A DNA stretch of 64,000 nt from NCBI GenBank assembly GCA_009829735.1, contig CM020618.1:16911346-16975345 (forward strand), in the 5' to 3' direction. The position numbers and the translations under genes were made by a program. Positions 46,213 through 57,959 of this stretch are shown piece by piece. Below the pieces are notes generated by a model, which saw only the letters and a program-made list of their open reading frames with translations, was not told the DNA's origin and did no database searches. Source of the DNA: Pyropia yezoensis (lineage: Eukaryota; Rhodophyta; Bangiophyceae; Bangiales; Bangiaceae). How positions within the stretch are numbered: position 1 is the stretch's first letter; each line of letters opens with the position of its first letter.

Positions 46213-46239
46213 GTGGGAGGGGGGCGTAGGGGGGAGCAA

Positions 46240-48500
46240 GGGTAGATGGGAGAGGAGCGATGGGGGTGGTGGGAGGTTGGGGGGGAGGTGGGAGACGTTG
46301 GAGAGGTCCCGTCGGGATGAAGACCCGCGCTTGGGCGCCGGTGCCTTTGTCCGTCCGACCCCCTCAGGACGTCAGGGACACTTCCGTAGGGTTGCCCCAA
46401 CAGACGGGCGGGGACAAGGAGGGCACAGCTTTTGTCGGCGTCCACATCCGTCACGTGCGGGGAACGGCCTACGTGGGATGCGCCGGCCACCCTCAGCAGT
46501 GCAGCAGCATCACCCTACTCGTCACCACACCGCCTGGCAGAAGCAGGTGTGCCGCGTGCCAGACAAGCCGTTGCCCGGCGGCGTGTTGCGGAGAGGGTGG
46601 TCGTCGAAAAGGGGGAGCGCGTGGCCCACTCAAGGAGCCGGGGAAACGTGGACGTTCGTGCCGACCTTGGCGTGCCCCCCCGGCAGGTGCAGCACGAGGG
46701 CGGTCGGGTCAGGCGGTACAGGGTCTGCCTTGGTCGTCCGCGTGGCAAGGCCTGCACGGGCGCAGGCGTGCGGGAGGGGTGTGTGTGTGGGTTGGGGTGG
46801 CGGTGGCGAAGGCGGGGCGCGTCCGTCGTGTCCTGGGGGGCTTGTTCTCAATGGGTCAATCCCGGTACGTCAACGTAGGCCAGCCCCCGTGGTCCTGCGG
46901 GAGTGTGATGATCGGGAGGGGGAGCGGAGAGCGCCGACGCAAACCGCCTTGTGCCGAGTATGTAGTACCGCGGATTGGTCTGCGGATGGCGGAAAGTGGA
47001 GGCCAGTCACCCCGCCCCCACGCCAGCGGCTACGCTCTTGGCCTTGGGGCAGACCGGCTGGGGAGGCAGCCGGGGGGAAGGGGGGGGGGTGGTGAGCGTG
47101 GCGAATGGAGCAGGGGGCACGCGGCGACCGCCCCCAGCAGCACCGTTTGAAAAGCACCGGGGATGATCCATTCCCGCCAGGCGCAGCGAGTCGCCGCAGT
47201 GTGCACGACCGGGACGGTTGCTGGCCTGTCCTTTTTTTTTTTTTTTGCGTGGTGTCCCCCGTGAGCTGCGAATGGCGTGGTGGCGGCCTTCCCTGGCCCC
47301 TGGTGGTGAGGGGGGGGGGCTCGGCCCAGGCCTTGCCGCCAAGTGCCCCCCTCCGAGGCAGAGGTGCGGTGGCGGCGCGGTGTCACGCCCGCCTCACACG
47401 GGGGGCGGCGGCCGAGGAGTGGCCGCCCCCCAACCATGCCGCGACCGGTACGTAACTGTCATGGGCGGTGATGCCCACACCGCACTTCTGCCGACAGCAC
47501 ACCGCGCGGGCGACTGGCAGGCCGCGAGTGTTTTTTTGGACTCTGTGCGAGGGGCCAATCAACGGGGCGCGGCTGCTTGGGTGGACGGTACTTTTTTCTT
47601 GTTGTTTTTTATTGGCCGTCAATAATGGCCCCGTGCGTTGTGGGGCGGGGGGGGGGGAGGTCGTGCTGTTGGCTTTCGTCTGTGGCAGGCCCTGGCGTGT
47701 GCGCTGGCGCTTTTTGCATTGCTCACGCCCCGCGGCCGGGGCTGTGCACCCGACCCCCCGCCGACACGACGCGAGGCTGAGAGGATCGCAAGGCTGTGTG
47801 GAGCGACCGCGCGTCTCCGTCCGGCTGTCGGTCCTGCGGCGGGGCGCCGGCGGTGACGTCGACGATTAGTTCGCCTGCCCCCCCCCCCTAGAGGACTGAT
47901 CTTTCATTGGCCCCCCTGCGTGGCCTCCCGCGGGCGAACGCCGGCTGCTGCTGCTGCAGCATCTGCAGCCCCCCGCTGGACAGCCGGCCAAACCAAAAAT
48001 CTTGGCCCTGACCGACGCCGCGCAAGGTCTACATCATGTTGTGGATATGATATTTGGACGAACCCACGAACGGCAGCGACCGCGGGCAGACGACCGCTAC
48101 GTGACAGCCGACAGAGCCCGCCACGAGGCTGCTACGAGCCGGATTTCGGGCTGGACCTCGATGGGCCCGCCTCACCACCAACCGCCATTTTGCACACCCC
48201 CTGTCGCAGGGACCCCATCCGCCTTGGACGGATGACCGGGAAGAGCGCGTTCCCTGCTTCCCGCCCGCCCCGTCGCGGTGCTTGACCACCCCCTCCACCC
48301 GCCCGCGGCGGGGGTGCTGGCGGTCGTGGGCAGAGGACCGGAGGCCGTCGGCAACCCAACGATGGGCTTCCGAGTTTGTCATGTAAATCTCGGGGAGTCA
48401 GCATGGCACCCAGTGGCACGCGAGAGTGGCATTAAGTACATCACCTCTAATTGTTTCTGCAAGCCAATCGAAATTCAGAATTTGGACACGACTGGCGGCC
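46240..48500. other. GC-rich sequence, no supported gene
   Basis: Contains a T homopolymer near 47,230-47,246, several G runs and many overlapping low-complexity frames on both strands. No domain or RNA gene could be supported. Confidence 0.4.
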
Positions 48501-48523
48501 CACGGCACCTGGCGAAGCGCGGT

Positions 48524-48910
48524 CAGACGGGCGGTCTGGCCAGCCAGACGGGCGGTCTGGCCAGCCAGACGGGCGGTCTGGCCAGCCAGACGGGCGGTCT
48601 GGCCAGCCAGACGGGCGGTCTGGCCAGCCAGACGGGCGGTCTGGCCAGCCAGACGGGCGGTCTGGCCAGCCAGACGGGCGGTCTGGCCAGCCAGACGGGC
48701 GGTCTGGCCAGCCAGACGGGCGGTCTGGCCAGCCAGACGGGCGGTCTGGCCAGCCAGACGGGCGGTCTGGCCAGCCAGACGGGCGGTCTGGCCAGCCAGA
48801 CGGGCGGTCTGGCCAGCCAGACGGGCGGTCTGGCCAGCCAGACGGGCGGTCTGGCCAGCCAGACGGGCGGTCTGGGCACCCAGACCAGGCAGACGGGCGG
48901 TCTGGGCAGG
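48524..48910 (+). repeat. 21-bp satellite, 16 perfect tandem copies plus variants
   Basis: The 21-bp unit starts CAGACGGGCGGTCTGGCCAG and ends with one more C; it repeats without a change from 48,524 to 48,859. It is followed by one altered unit and a partial one to about 48,910. The unit contains the palindrome CTGGCCAG and the arms CAGAC/GTCTG, so each copy can fold into hairpins. Since 21 is a multiple of three and the unit has no stop in any frame, all six frames are open (for example repeated QTGGLAS on the plus strand). The long frames here therefore reflect the repeat and are not evidence of genes. Confidence 0.93.
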
Positions 48911-49025
48911 CCAGCCAGCCGGCTGCAGCTCGCAGCGCTGCGACTCGCCTCTGACGAGTTTTCCGTGACAGGTCTGTCTTCCAGGACAAGTCCTCTGACC
49001 CCGTTTGTGCTCTACCCCTTCCGTT

Positions 49026-49078
49026 CGCAGCGGCTGCGGCAGCGGCTGCGGCAGCGGCTGCAGCGGCGGCCGGCGGCA

Positions 49079-49133
<55 letters not shown>
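49026..49133 (+). repeat. CGG/GGC trinucleotide tract
   Basis: GCAGCGGCT-type hexamer repeats (49,026-49,065) run into about 17 uninterrupted GGC triplets at 49,081-49,132. Such tracts are slippage-prone. No gene could be assigned. Confidence 0.88.
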
Positions 49134-49139
49134 ACGGAG

Positions 49140-50600
49140 GCGCTCGGTTGGCGCTTCCCCTCGCCGGCAAAGGGCAGTAGGCTGCCTCTTGACGGGACTG
49201 CTGCGGTGCCTAGCGAGATAGTGCGGCCCACCTCTGACCGAGCTGGTGGCGGGGCGACAAACGCGGTCGGGAGCGGTGGCTGCGGCGGCGGTGGCGACGG
49301 GCGCCGCCGCCTCGGACCGGCGTGGCAGCCGGGCGACAAGTGCGGCGGCCGCCGCCTCGGACTGGCCTGGCAGCGGGGCGGCTGCGCAAGTCGGCAGCCG
49401 GCACCTTCCCACCCGCCAATGTGGCGACCAGTCTCTTTGCAAGAGCACAGGCGGCAGGGGTTGCGGCCAAAGCCGGCGGCGGACGCGCACCGTCACACAA
49501 AAGCCGCCCCTAGCCGCCGCCAAACGTGGCGGCCGCCACGACCCTTGCCGCCGTCCAAGCCGCTTGGCGCCCCTACGGCCGGCCGTGGCGGCGCGCTCAC
49601 AGCCGGTGGCCGCCACGACCACCTTTCCAAGCAAGCCGACGCGCATCGCGTCTGCGGCCGCCACCACCTCCTCCCGCCCGTGCCACCCCCAGACGGCAGG
49701 CAGAGTAGGCGGCCGTCACCACGTTTCCGCCCTTGCCTCAACGAGCCGCCCCCAACAGTCCGCAGTGGCCACCGTCAAAGCCGGCGGCTGCCACTGTAGC
49801 TCCCCGGTCTCACCGCCCACGGCAGTCGCGATAGCTGGGGGCGACAGCAAGAACCTTTGTCTGCACTGCCGCTAGCAGCAGTCAAAGACCACGGGTGCCA
49901 CCACTCCCCCCCCGGCCCCCGACGCCCCCAGCAGCCGCCAATTCCAGCCGCCGCCACCACCCCCCCCCGGCCACGCCCGCAACACCCGCTCCATCGCCAG
50001 GCAGCAACAGCCGCCGACACTGGCGGCCACCCCCACCGCCCTGTTCTTGACTCAGCGGGCATCCGCCACAGCGGATGCCAGCCGCCTCCACGCTCTCCGG
50101 CCTTGCCCCGCCCCCATCCGTGGCACAGCCGACAGCCTCAGTTCAGTATACTTTCAGCAGGCCGCAGGCCCGAGTCAAGACAGGACCGCGACAGCCACCA
50201 CCGGCCGACCCCCACCCCACAGCAACGCCTGGTACCGCCGCCACCGCCGCAGCCGCCATTGCCAAAGCCGCCACAACCACCGCCGCCGCCGCTGTCGCCG
50301 CCCGCCACGGCCGCTGTCGCCGCCGCCACCGCCTTGGCCATCGACCGAGGCACAGCCGAGCCCCTCCCTGCGCATGGTCCCCCCCCAGCCACCCCGCACG
50401 CCACGCCAGCGCCCACCCACCCCCGCGCGGCGTCCCCCACTGCCAGCGCCGCCAGCCCCCGCTTGCCGTCCCCCCCACCAGGGATAGGGGATGGGGGGGG
50501 TCGAGCAGCGGCGGCGATGCATGGAACAACTCCAGGGCAGCAGAGCTAAAGCCACCGACGTGCAGAGCCTCGAGAAAAAAAAAAATCCGGCCGTCGGTCT
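49140..50600. other. GC-rich sequence, no supported gene
   Basis: Pro/Ala/Arg-rich chance frames on both strands, an A run at about 50,574-50,585 and G runs near 50,490. This is the 3' side of the oxoprolinase gene. No polyadenylation signal could be assigned. Confidence 0.4.
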
Positions 50601-50653
50601 ATACGTAGAGTACGATCTGGCCTGCGAATGCTTGCTGTGCCGCCAGTCGTCGC

Positions 50654-53600
50654 TCAAATGGACGGCACCCCCCATCCCCCCCCGCCGGGCGTGCAGATGC
50701 GCAGCCGGTCGCCCGCCTCCACCTCCACCGTCGCCTTGCCGCCGATGCGGGCAAGCGCCCCTCCCCGCCGGGACACCCAGTTTTCCCCCCGCGCGCCGTC
50801 CTCCCCCCCTGCCGCCCCCCACGGCGACGTCTCCCGCCGCTCTGACAGGATGGACACGGTCAGCGGGGCGCGGAACTCGAGCGTCCGCACCACCCCGCAC
50901 CCCCCCGTGTGGGCGCCAGCCCCGCCGCTGCCTGTGCGGAGCGCCCACTCGCGGAGGACCACCGGGTAGCGGCGCTCGAGGACCTCTGCGTCGGTGATGC
51001 GGGTGTTGGTCATGTGGGTGTGCACGCCGCTCTCGCCATCCCACGAGCGCCCCGCCCCGGCACCGCCAGCAATCGTCTCGTAGTAGCTGGTGTCGGCGGA
51101 GCCAAAGGTCAGGTTGTTCATGCAGCCCTGGGAGGCGGCGGCGGCACCAAACGCACGAAGCAGCACGTCGGTGACGCGCTGGGAGGTGAGGACGTTGCCG
51201 CCCACCACCGCCGCGGCAGCGGGAGGCGACAGCAAGCCCCCCTCCGGCAGGCGGAGGGTAATGGGTGCCAAGCACCCCTGGTTGAGCGGTATATCCAGGT
51301 TCACAAGACACCGCAGCGTGTAGATGACCGCCGACGCGGCAATCGCAGGTGGCGCGTTGGTGTTGCCCGCCACCGCCAGGCCCGTGCCCGTAAAGTCAAC
51401 CACCCCGCTCCCCGCGTCGCGGTCAATTGTGACCGCCACGGCCAGGACGGAGCCATCGTCCATGGCGTCGGTGGCACGGAGAGTTCCCACCGGCGGGAGG
51501 CCCGCGTCGAGGGAGACGCGGCGAAGCATGGAGCGGACCGCGGCGGCGGCGGCAGTCTGGATGTGCCGCATGTAGGACAGTACCACCGACAGTCCTTCGG
51601 AGGCAATCAGATCCCCAACGAGCGCCACGCCCTTGTTGTTGGCCGCCACCTGCGCCTTGATGTCCGACAGCACGTCCCGCACGCAGCGGCACCCAGCGGC
51701 AGTGAGGGCCGCTACGAGGCGTTCCTCGTGAAAGACCCCCCCCTCCACCAGCTTCATCGACTCGACGGCCATGCCCTCCTCCGCCAGGGTGGTCGAAAAG
51801 GGGGGCATGGAGCCGGGGGTGGCGCCGCCCACGTCCGTCTGGTGCCCCCGGCTGGCGACGTAAAAGACGGGCACGCCACCACGGTAGACGGGGGTGATGA
51901 CTGTCACGTCGGGGAGGTGGGTGCCCCCCGCGGACGGGTGGTTGGCCAGCAGCACGTCGCCAGGGGCCCACGTGTCGCCTAGGAGGTCCACTTGGTACCG
52001 AACCGCGGCCTGCATGGAGCCGAGGTGCACCGGCACGTGCGGGGCGTTGGCAACCAGCCCGCCGGTGGTGTCAAAGAGGGCAACCGAAAAGTCCAGCCGC
52101 TCCTTGATGTTGACCGAGATTGCGGTGCGCTGCAGCACGCGCCCGCATTGCTCGGCGATGGACATGAAGCGGTGACCAAAGATGCTCAGCCGAACGGGGT
52201 CGGGCGGCGGGTCTGCGGGGCCACCCCCCGCCGCAACAGCAACTGCGGCGGCGACAAGGGGAGTGGCCCCACCGCCGTCAGCGGCGGGCGGCGAGTCGCC
52301 GCCGTCGGCTACCGTGGTGGGGCTCCCGCCCAGGTGACCTTTTGCGCCCCCCGCCACCTTGCGTGGCACAGACACGACCAGGTCCCCGTCTGCTTCCACC
52401 GTCGCCACACAGCCTGGCTCAATCACCACCGTCGCCCCAGCGGTAGGGTCCACGACGATAGCCGGCCCGCGAATGCGGGCGCCCGGCACCAGCGACGCGG
52501 CCGTCACGACCGCCGTGTCGTCCACCCAGCCGGGGCCGTCAAAGTAGCAGCGGGTTGTCTCGGCAACCGGGGCGTCCACCCCACAGCTACCGCCATCACC
52601 GCCGCTACGAACGCCAGACGGCGGTGCCGTCACCGCCGCCGCTGCCAGCACCGTCGCCGCCGCCCCTACCGCCCGCACCCGCGCGTCGTCCATGACCAAC
52701 GCACGGCCTCGGAGGGTAAACCCGTGCTCCGCCTCGTACGCGGCAGCAAACGCAGCCGCGTAGTCATGCGTCGGCCCGCCGTCGCGGCTAGCGCCGGACG
52801 CAGCCGCCGCCGCGGCCGCCTCGTCAACCATCAGCCCAAAGTCGGTGCCTTCGTAGCGGAGGTGCAGGTACCGCGCCACGCTCACCGCCTCTGGCGCCAC
52901 GCGGCGGCGACCCAGTTCCGCCCGGGCGGCCGCCTCGAGCGCCGCCAGCGCATCGATGGCGGCGGCGTCGGCCCGCCCGTCGTCGCCCAGGTGGCCGCCC
53001 AGCGGCGCCCGCACCTCCACGACACTGTCGGCCAGCGCCAGCCCATAGGCCGATAGCAGTCCCGCGTACCGGTGGAGGCGGACGGTGGTGACGCCGAGGG
53101 AGCGGGCGAGAGCCACCGCGTGCTGGCCGCCCGCGCCGCCAAAGACGGCTAGCTCGTGCTGCCGCACGTCGTGGCCCTTGGCCTCGGTAAGGGAGCGGAT
53201 GGGCCGGCACATGGCCTCGTTGGCCACGGCGATAAATCCGAGGGCCGTCTCCTCCAGCGTCAGCACCCGCGGCAGGGCCGGCTGCGCCTTGTCCGCCCCC
53301 CCCCCCCCGCCGCGGCGGCCACCGCCGCCGCGTCCGCCTCGGCAGCGTAAAAGGCGTTCAGCTCGTCCGAAAGGCGGCCCACCGCCGCCCGCGACGCGGC
53401 TACGTCCAGCGGCTGGTCCGCGGCGGGCCCAAAGATGGCCGGGAAGTGCGACGGCAGCACCCGCCCCAGCACCACGTTGGCGTCGGTGACGGCGGCGGCA
53501 CCCCCCTTGCGGTACGCAGCGGGCCCCGGGTGGGCACCCACAGACTCGGGGCCGACAGCGAGAAGGCCAGCGCGGAGGGAGAGGGCAGAGCCGCCCCCCG

Positions 53601-54810
53601 CCGCGACGGTGAGGATGTCGAGCTGGGGGGCGGCGAGCCGCGCGCCCGCGACGGTGGCCTCAAAGACCAGCTCCAGGCCGCCGGCGTAGCGGGAAACGTC
53701 GGTGGAAGTGCCGCCCATGTCCACCCCAATCACCGCTGGCGGGGGGGAAGGAGGGGCGATGGAGGCGGCAGGCTCGGTGGCGGCGCCCCCCCCTCCGCCA
53801 CCCGTCGCCGCGGTCGCCGCAGCAGCCACCACCTTCCGCTCCTGCGCCTCGCGCTGTCGTGCTGCGGCGCGCCCGTACCCCACTACCCCCGCCGCGGGAC
53901 CCGACAGTACCGCGCGGAAGGCGCGGAACGCGTCAGCCGTACAGAGTCCCCCATCCGACTGCATGAACTGGACGTCCACGCCTGCCAGGGAAGGGTCCGT
54001 AAAGCCCGACCGGAAGCCCGCCACGTACGCCTGGATGGAAGGAGTGAGGTATGCGTCGACGACGGCGGTGGTGGCGCGCGCGACGAGCCCGACCGTCGGC
54101 ATCGCGGCGGCGCTCGTCGTCACGTGGGTGTACCCTTCCTCGGTCGCGATGCGCGCGGCCGCCGCCTCGTGGTCCCCGTACGCATACGAGTGGAGCAACG
54201 CCACCGCCACCGACACGTAGCCGTAGTCCCTGTGGAGGCGGCGGAGGTCGGCCCGGAGGGCAGCCTCATCGAGGGGCACCTCCACCGTCGGCGTCCGCCG
54301 GTCGGGCCCCGTCAGCACCACCCGCTCAGTCGCCTCGACGGTGGCGGCGTAGAGCGGGGGCGGCCGCGCGGCGGAGAGGTCAAAGAGCGCCGGCCGGGCC
54401 TGGCTGCCAATCGCCAGCGCGCCGCCGAGGCCGGCGGTGAGGACGAGGACGGTGGGCGTGCCGGCACGTTCGAGCAGCGCGTTGGTCGCCACCGTCGTGG
54501 CCATCCGCACCGACCGGAGGTGGGCAGTCGGCAGGGGTGCGCCCACCGCCAGGGGGGTCCCCGTCAGGCGCCCCAGCAGCCGACGGATGGCCTCGAGCGG
54601 CGCGTCCGCGTACGCAGCAGGGTCCACAGAGAGGAGCTTGAGGGCGACCGTCTCGACAGGGGGGGGGGTGTCGGGGGGCGCATCAGTGGCGGGGGGGCGC
54701 TCCAGCTGGGCAAACACGTCGGTGAAGGTGCCGCCGCGGTCAATAGCAACGCTCAGCCGGGGGAGGGGGGGGAGAGGGGGGGGGGTAGAAGCAACAGCCC
54801 CCGCAGCCAT
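50654..54810 (-). CDS. OPLAH: 5-oxoprolinase (ATP-hydrolysing)
   Basis: It opens the lactam ring of 5-oxoproline to glutamate using ATP, as part of the cytosolic gamma-glutamyl/glutathione cycle. The start at 54,810 has good context and leads to LSVAIDRGGTFTDVFAQL, the hydantoinase-A N-terminal phosphate loop. The second ATPase motif VIGVDMGGTSTDVS lies near residue 360. The conserved TLEETALGFIAVANEAMCRP, and then FGGAGGQHA, follow near 53,100-53,260. The HyuB half begins about 52,205 (FGHRFMSIAEQCGRVLQRT; LANHPSAGGTHLPDVTVI) and ends CTPGGGGWG. Total about 1,380 residues against about 1,290 in animals, with Ala/Gly-rich insertions. No introns are visible. The frame shifts at a run of 13 C (53,296-53,308, within a Gly/Ala insertion near residue 500). 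A one-base length error or a real indel there is the likely cause. Otherwise the gene looks functional. Confidence 0.92.
53296..53308 (-). other. homopolymer that splits the oxoprolinase frame
   Basis: Thirteen consecutive C (G on the coding strand) in a poorly conserved Gly/Ala insertion. The upstream part of the gene is in one frame and the downstream part in another, and both are conserved. This is a typical place for a sequencing or assembly length error, or for slippage. Confidence 0.75.
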
Positions 54811-56520
54811 GGCGAGAGCGTGGAAAACCTGGGCACGGGGACAATAGGGTGGGGCGGCTCGAGGGGCCGCGGGCGGGGTCAGGGGGGGCGTGACGGCGGG
54901 CCAGAAGCGGGGCTCAGGCTGAAGGGGGGTGGTACAGTGCGATGGGAAAGTCTAGATGGAGGAGACCTCGGGCAGGTCAGTAACGAAAGAGGCGTCCTTT
55001 TAAACGACACGCACCTCGACTCAAGTGGAGAGCGCGGGGCAGGCTCTGACAATGGGGTGACGGCGACGGGCGGCCAGAGAGCTCAGCTCAATGCTGGCGG
55101 TGCTCTGGAGATGGAGACGAGGAACTGGCGTGCCTGGTCGGAACGACGACGCAGCTGGTGTGCCTCGTCGGGAACCAGTCGAGCGCGGCGTAACGCAGAG
55201 GGGGATCCCACCAAGGCTTCAAGCCTGGAGCTCAGGATGACAACAGGTATGTATGTATCCTACATATGGAAGTGACGAGGCAGCTGCGTGACGACGGCTG
55301 GCGCAGCACTCCCTGCAGAATGCGGCGGCAGGAACCAGCTGCAACCGCGGAGGCGCATTCCATCTGGAGCTCGTGAGCGCTGGGGATGAAGCAGCCACGT
55401 GTCATATGTAATTACAAAGAAATAGTACAGTTGTACATATTTCACGGACTGGCGGGCGTGATCGTCGGCCCGCGTCTGACGTGTCCGCGTCGCCAGCCCC
55501 GCCCAGATGGTTCATGCAGCGCCGCACCTGTCGCGCAGGAGGCGACGTCTGGACGGGTGGACGCTCGCTCGTGCTTCACGACGAAACCTTCGTGGCCGCT
55601 GTTGGAGCAACGCGTGGCTCACGTCGGGCGGGAGCCAACGGAAGCTACGAACCGGCAGGGCCACGATTGGGCCTCCTGCGCGTCCCCATACATGTATCGA
55701 CGCGTCCAGATTTGCGAGACCCTGCCGGTCAGCCGTACAGCACGTGTGCGCTCGTCGCGGTCTGCCACGCGACGGCCGCACTAGCCCACCATAGATGCTT
55801 ACCCGAGGGGCCCCCGCTCGGCGCCCGGCACGCAAGATTTTGACCCGTCCGGCCGCCGAGGCCCCACACTTGCGGGGACCGCCGGCGCGCCAGCCGTCAC
55901 GAGGGTGTGTCAGGGTGGCTTGCGGGACCCAGGGGTCTCCGCGGCAGGGGCCCCGCTACGTACGACCGCAGGGCCCCACTCGGCGAGGCGTCTGGCGAGC
56001 CTACCCACCTCGCGATGGCACGCATGCGTGCGGGGGTGTGGCTTGGACAAGGACCTCGGGCTCCTCCGGATTGAAAGTAGCGGACAGCCATCGGAACGTC
56101 GCGACACGCGTACATACCAAAAGGGTGGCGCCTTTCCTCCCCATCTTTCTAGTGCGCACCGCTCTCCACTGCTCCTCCTCCCGACCCACCGATAGTGCCC
56201 CCTACCTTCTTCCCCCCCGCCTTCTTCCGCCCCGCCAGCTCGCGCGGCTCCTACGGTGTACGTGCGTGTGTGTAGTTGCTGTACTCCCGTGCCGTTCCAA
56301 GTGTGACGTCGATCCGGTTGGTGCGCGACGCCCGATCGTTGCTGGCTCTCTCCCCTTGACCCCTCCCCCCCCACTGCCGTCCTCGACGCCGCCCTGGACC
56401 GCTGCGTGTGTTGGTCTTCCGCCTGCGGCTGTCGCGGCCGCCACCTTCCCCCCCACCGTCTTTCGAGGTCCCTACCAACCGCTTTACGACGGCGGGCCCT
56501 TTCGCGGGGCGGCTCCCCGC
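54811..56520. other. intergenic region
   Basis: Upstream of the oxoprolinase start and of the plus-strand candidate gene at 56,604, so probably a divergent promoter region. A less GC-rich patch lies at 55,240-55,460. Overlapping frames on both strands show no domains. Confidence 0.4.
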
Positions 56521-56529
56521 CGACAGGCG

Positions 56530-56537
56530 CATATAAG
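56530..56537 (+). promoter_or_regulatory. TATA-like box
   Basis: CATATAAG lies about 70 bp upstream of the ATG at 56,604 in otherwise GC-rich DNA. The intervening leader is pyrimidine-rich. Position and context suit a core promoter, but this is inference. Confidence 0.4.
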
Positions 56538-56603
56538 CTGGACACTGTTACCTCCCCCCCCCGTGGTAGCCCCGCCGCACCGTGAGCAGATCGCCCCTTC
56601 ACG

Positions 56604-57431
56604 ATGCCCGTCATCCCCGCCGCACCGGTGGCACCCGCCGCCGCCCCAGAGCCGATCATGTCCTGGCTCACATCGCCCTTGCTGCTTAACGCGACGTCGT
56701 CCAAGGCACGCCGCGGTGGCTACTCCCACCGCCGTCGTGCAAAGGGCGGCCACAGGCTGCCGCCGCACTGCGGTGGGGTGACGGCGCCCGCGGCTCCCAC
56801 CCCCCGTGGGCCGTTGGCCGCTCCCACCAAGCTCGCGCCATGCGGCCCTTCGCCTCGGGGTGGTCCCCGCCTGTCGGCGACCGTGACGGTGCCGGCGACA
56901 CACGCGGCGTGGCTCACCGACGCGGCGCGTCGTTGGAATGACGGCACGGGGGCGGTGGCGGTCAACAAGACCGCCCGCAATGCGGTGGAATATGCACAGG
57001 CGACGTTGTCTGTCAAGGACGTGCTTGCCGCCGCTGCTGCGCGCGAGCCCGACACCAGCCGCAGCCGCAGCCGGAGCGGCGACGGCAGCAGCGGCGGGCA
57101 CGGCAGCGCCGGGGGCGGCCCGGACGGGGGGTCTGACACGGACGCGTCCGTGTCGGGCGCCGACGAGGCGGCGCCGCCCGCGGCGCCGCCCGCCGCGCGC
57201 CTCACTGTGCGGCTGGCGTCGGCGCCGTTGCGGTTCTTGGAGGAGGTGGCCGACGCGGCGGGCGCGGGTGGGTGCCGCTGCTCGGTGGCGCTGGGCCTGG
57301 TGCTGGCGGCCGTCCGGCAGGTGGGCAGCGATGATGTGTTTACCCGCCGCTGGGGGGAGGGCTGTAACACGGCCAGCATCTACGCGGACGTTGGCGTGTA
57401 TGCCCAGCGCGGGGGGGGGGTGCTGTGGTGA
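56604..57431 (+). CDS. hypothetical protein (candidate gene)
   Basis: A 275-codon frame with start MPVIPAAPVAPAAAPEPIMS and its own stop. Segments: Pro/Ala-rich N-terminus, a basic stretch (KARRGGYSHRRRAKGG), a more complex region (THAAWLTDAARRWNDGTGAV, then NAVEYAQATLSVKDVLAAAA), an Arg/Ser and Gly-rich linker, and a C-terminal helical part (LTVRLASAPLRFLEEVADAA ... VALGLVLAAVRQVGSDDVFT). The higher-complexity ends, upstream TATA-like box and pyrimidine-rich leader favour a real gene. No family recognised. A 371-codon minus frame overlaps it but is Arg/Pro-rich. Confidence 0.42.
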   Translation: MPVIPAAPVAPAAAPEPIMSWLTSPLLLNATSSKARRGGYSHRRRAKGGHRLPPHCGGVTAPAAPTPRGPLAAPTKLAPCGPSPRGGPRLSATVTVPATHAAWLTDAARRWNDGTGAVAVNKTARNAVEYAQATLSVKDVLAAAAAREPDTSRSRSRSGDGSSGGHGSAGGGPDGGSDTDASVSGADEAAPPAAPPAARLTVRLASAPLRFLEEVADAAGAGGCRCSVALGLVLAAVRQVGSDDVFTRRWGEGCNTASIYADVGVYAQRGGGVLW

Positions 57432-57950
57432 TGGGCTCTGTCCACCAAGGTGGGGACTTTTGCCGCGGGGGGGTCTGCACGGCGCCAGTCTTTGGGCCAG
57501 CCATTCGGCTCTCGACTTGGCCGAGGTCTGCGTGCCCCACGCGGGGGGTCTGCGCGCCCGACGCGCGCGCGCGCCATTCCACGTATGCACGCTGGTCATT
57601 TCTTGGTTACACTTGTTCTTATGCGTGTGGGCCTGCGAGAGAGACCGCTTGCGCGGCTTGAATGGGCACGGATGTTTGTTCTTCTACTTGATGTGAGTTA
57701 ATAGTGATTGATGGTCCCGCAGGGTGAGGCAGTGACGCACCATTCTACTCAATGTGAGGCTATCCCGCTGACTGTTCATGCTGGGTCTGCACGAGTTTGC
57801 TAGAAATTGGTTTTGCAGTTGTATTGGGTCGCTTACGGCGCTGAAAGCGGAGAGCACTGGCTTGGCGCAAGCGCAAGCTCCAACAGAGTAAGGGCAACCA
57901 CGGTGACCCGTTCTGCCTAGGCTTTGGCCGGGCGCGGAGCGCGAGGCATC
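57432..57950. other. no gene recognised
   Basis: 3' side of the candidate gene, grading into less GC-rich sequence from about 57,590. Possibly older retroelement sequence on its right, but no domain is visible before 57,960. Confidence 0.4.
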
Positions 57951-57959
57951 GCCCTTGGG

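Noticed and set aside
48524-48910. CRISPR-like array
   Set aside because: Units are contiguous, with no unique spacers, and the genome is eukaryotic.
48278-49667. Several long frames on both strands across the 21-bp satellite (up to 406 codons)
   Set aside because: The repeat has no stop in any frame, so all six frames are open automatically.
53446-55275. 609-codon plus-strand frame
   Set aside because: Antisense shadow of the well-supported oxoprolinase gene; Arg/Gly-rich without a domain.
56484-57599. 371-codon minus frame
   Set aside because: Overlaps the plus-strand candidate and is Arg/Pro/Ala-rich without structure. The plus frame has better start signals and complexity.
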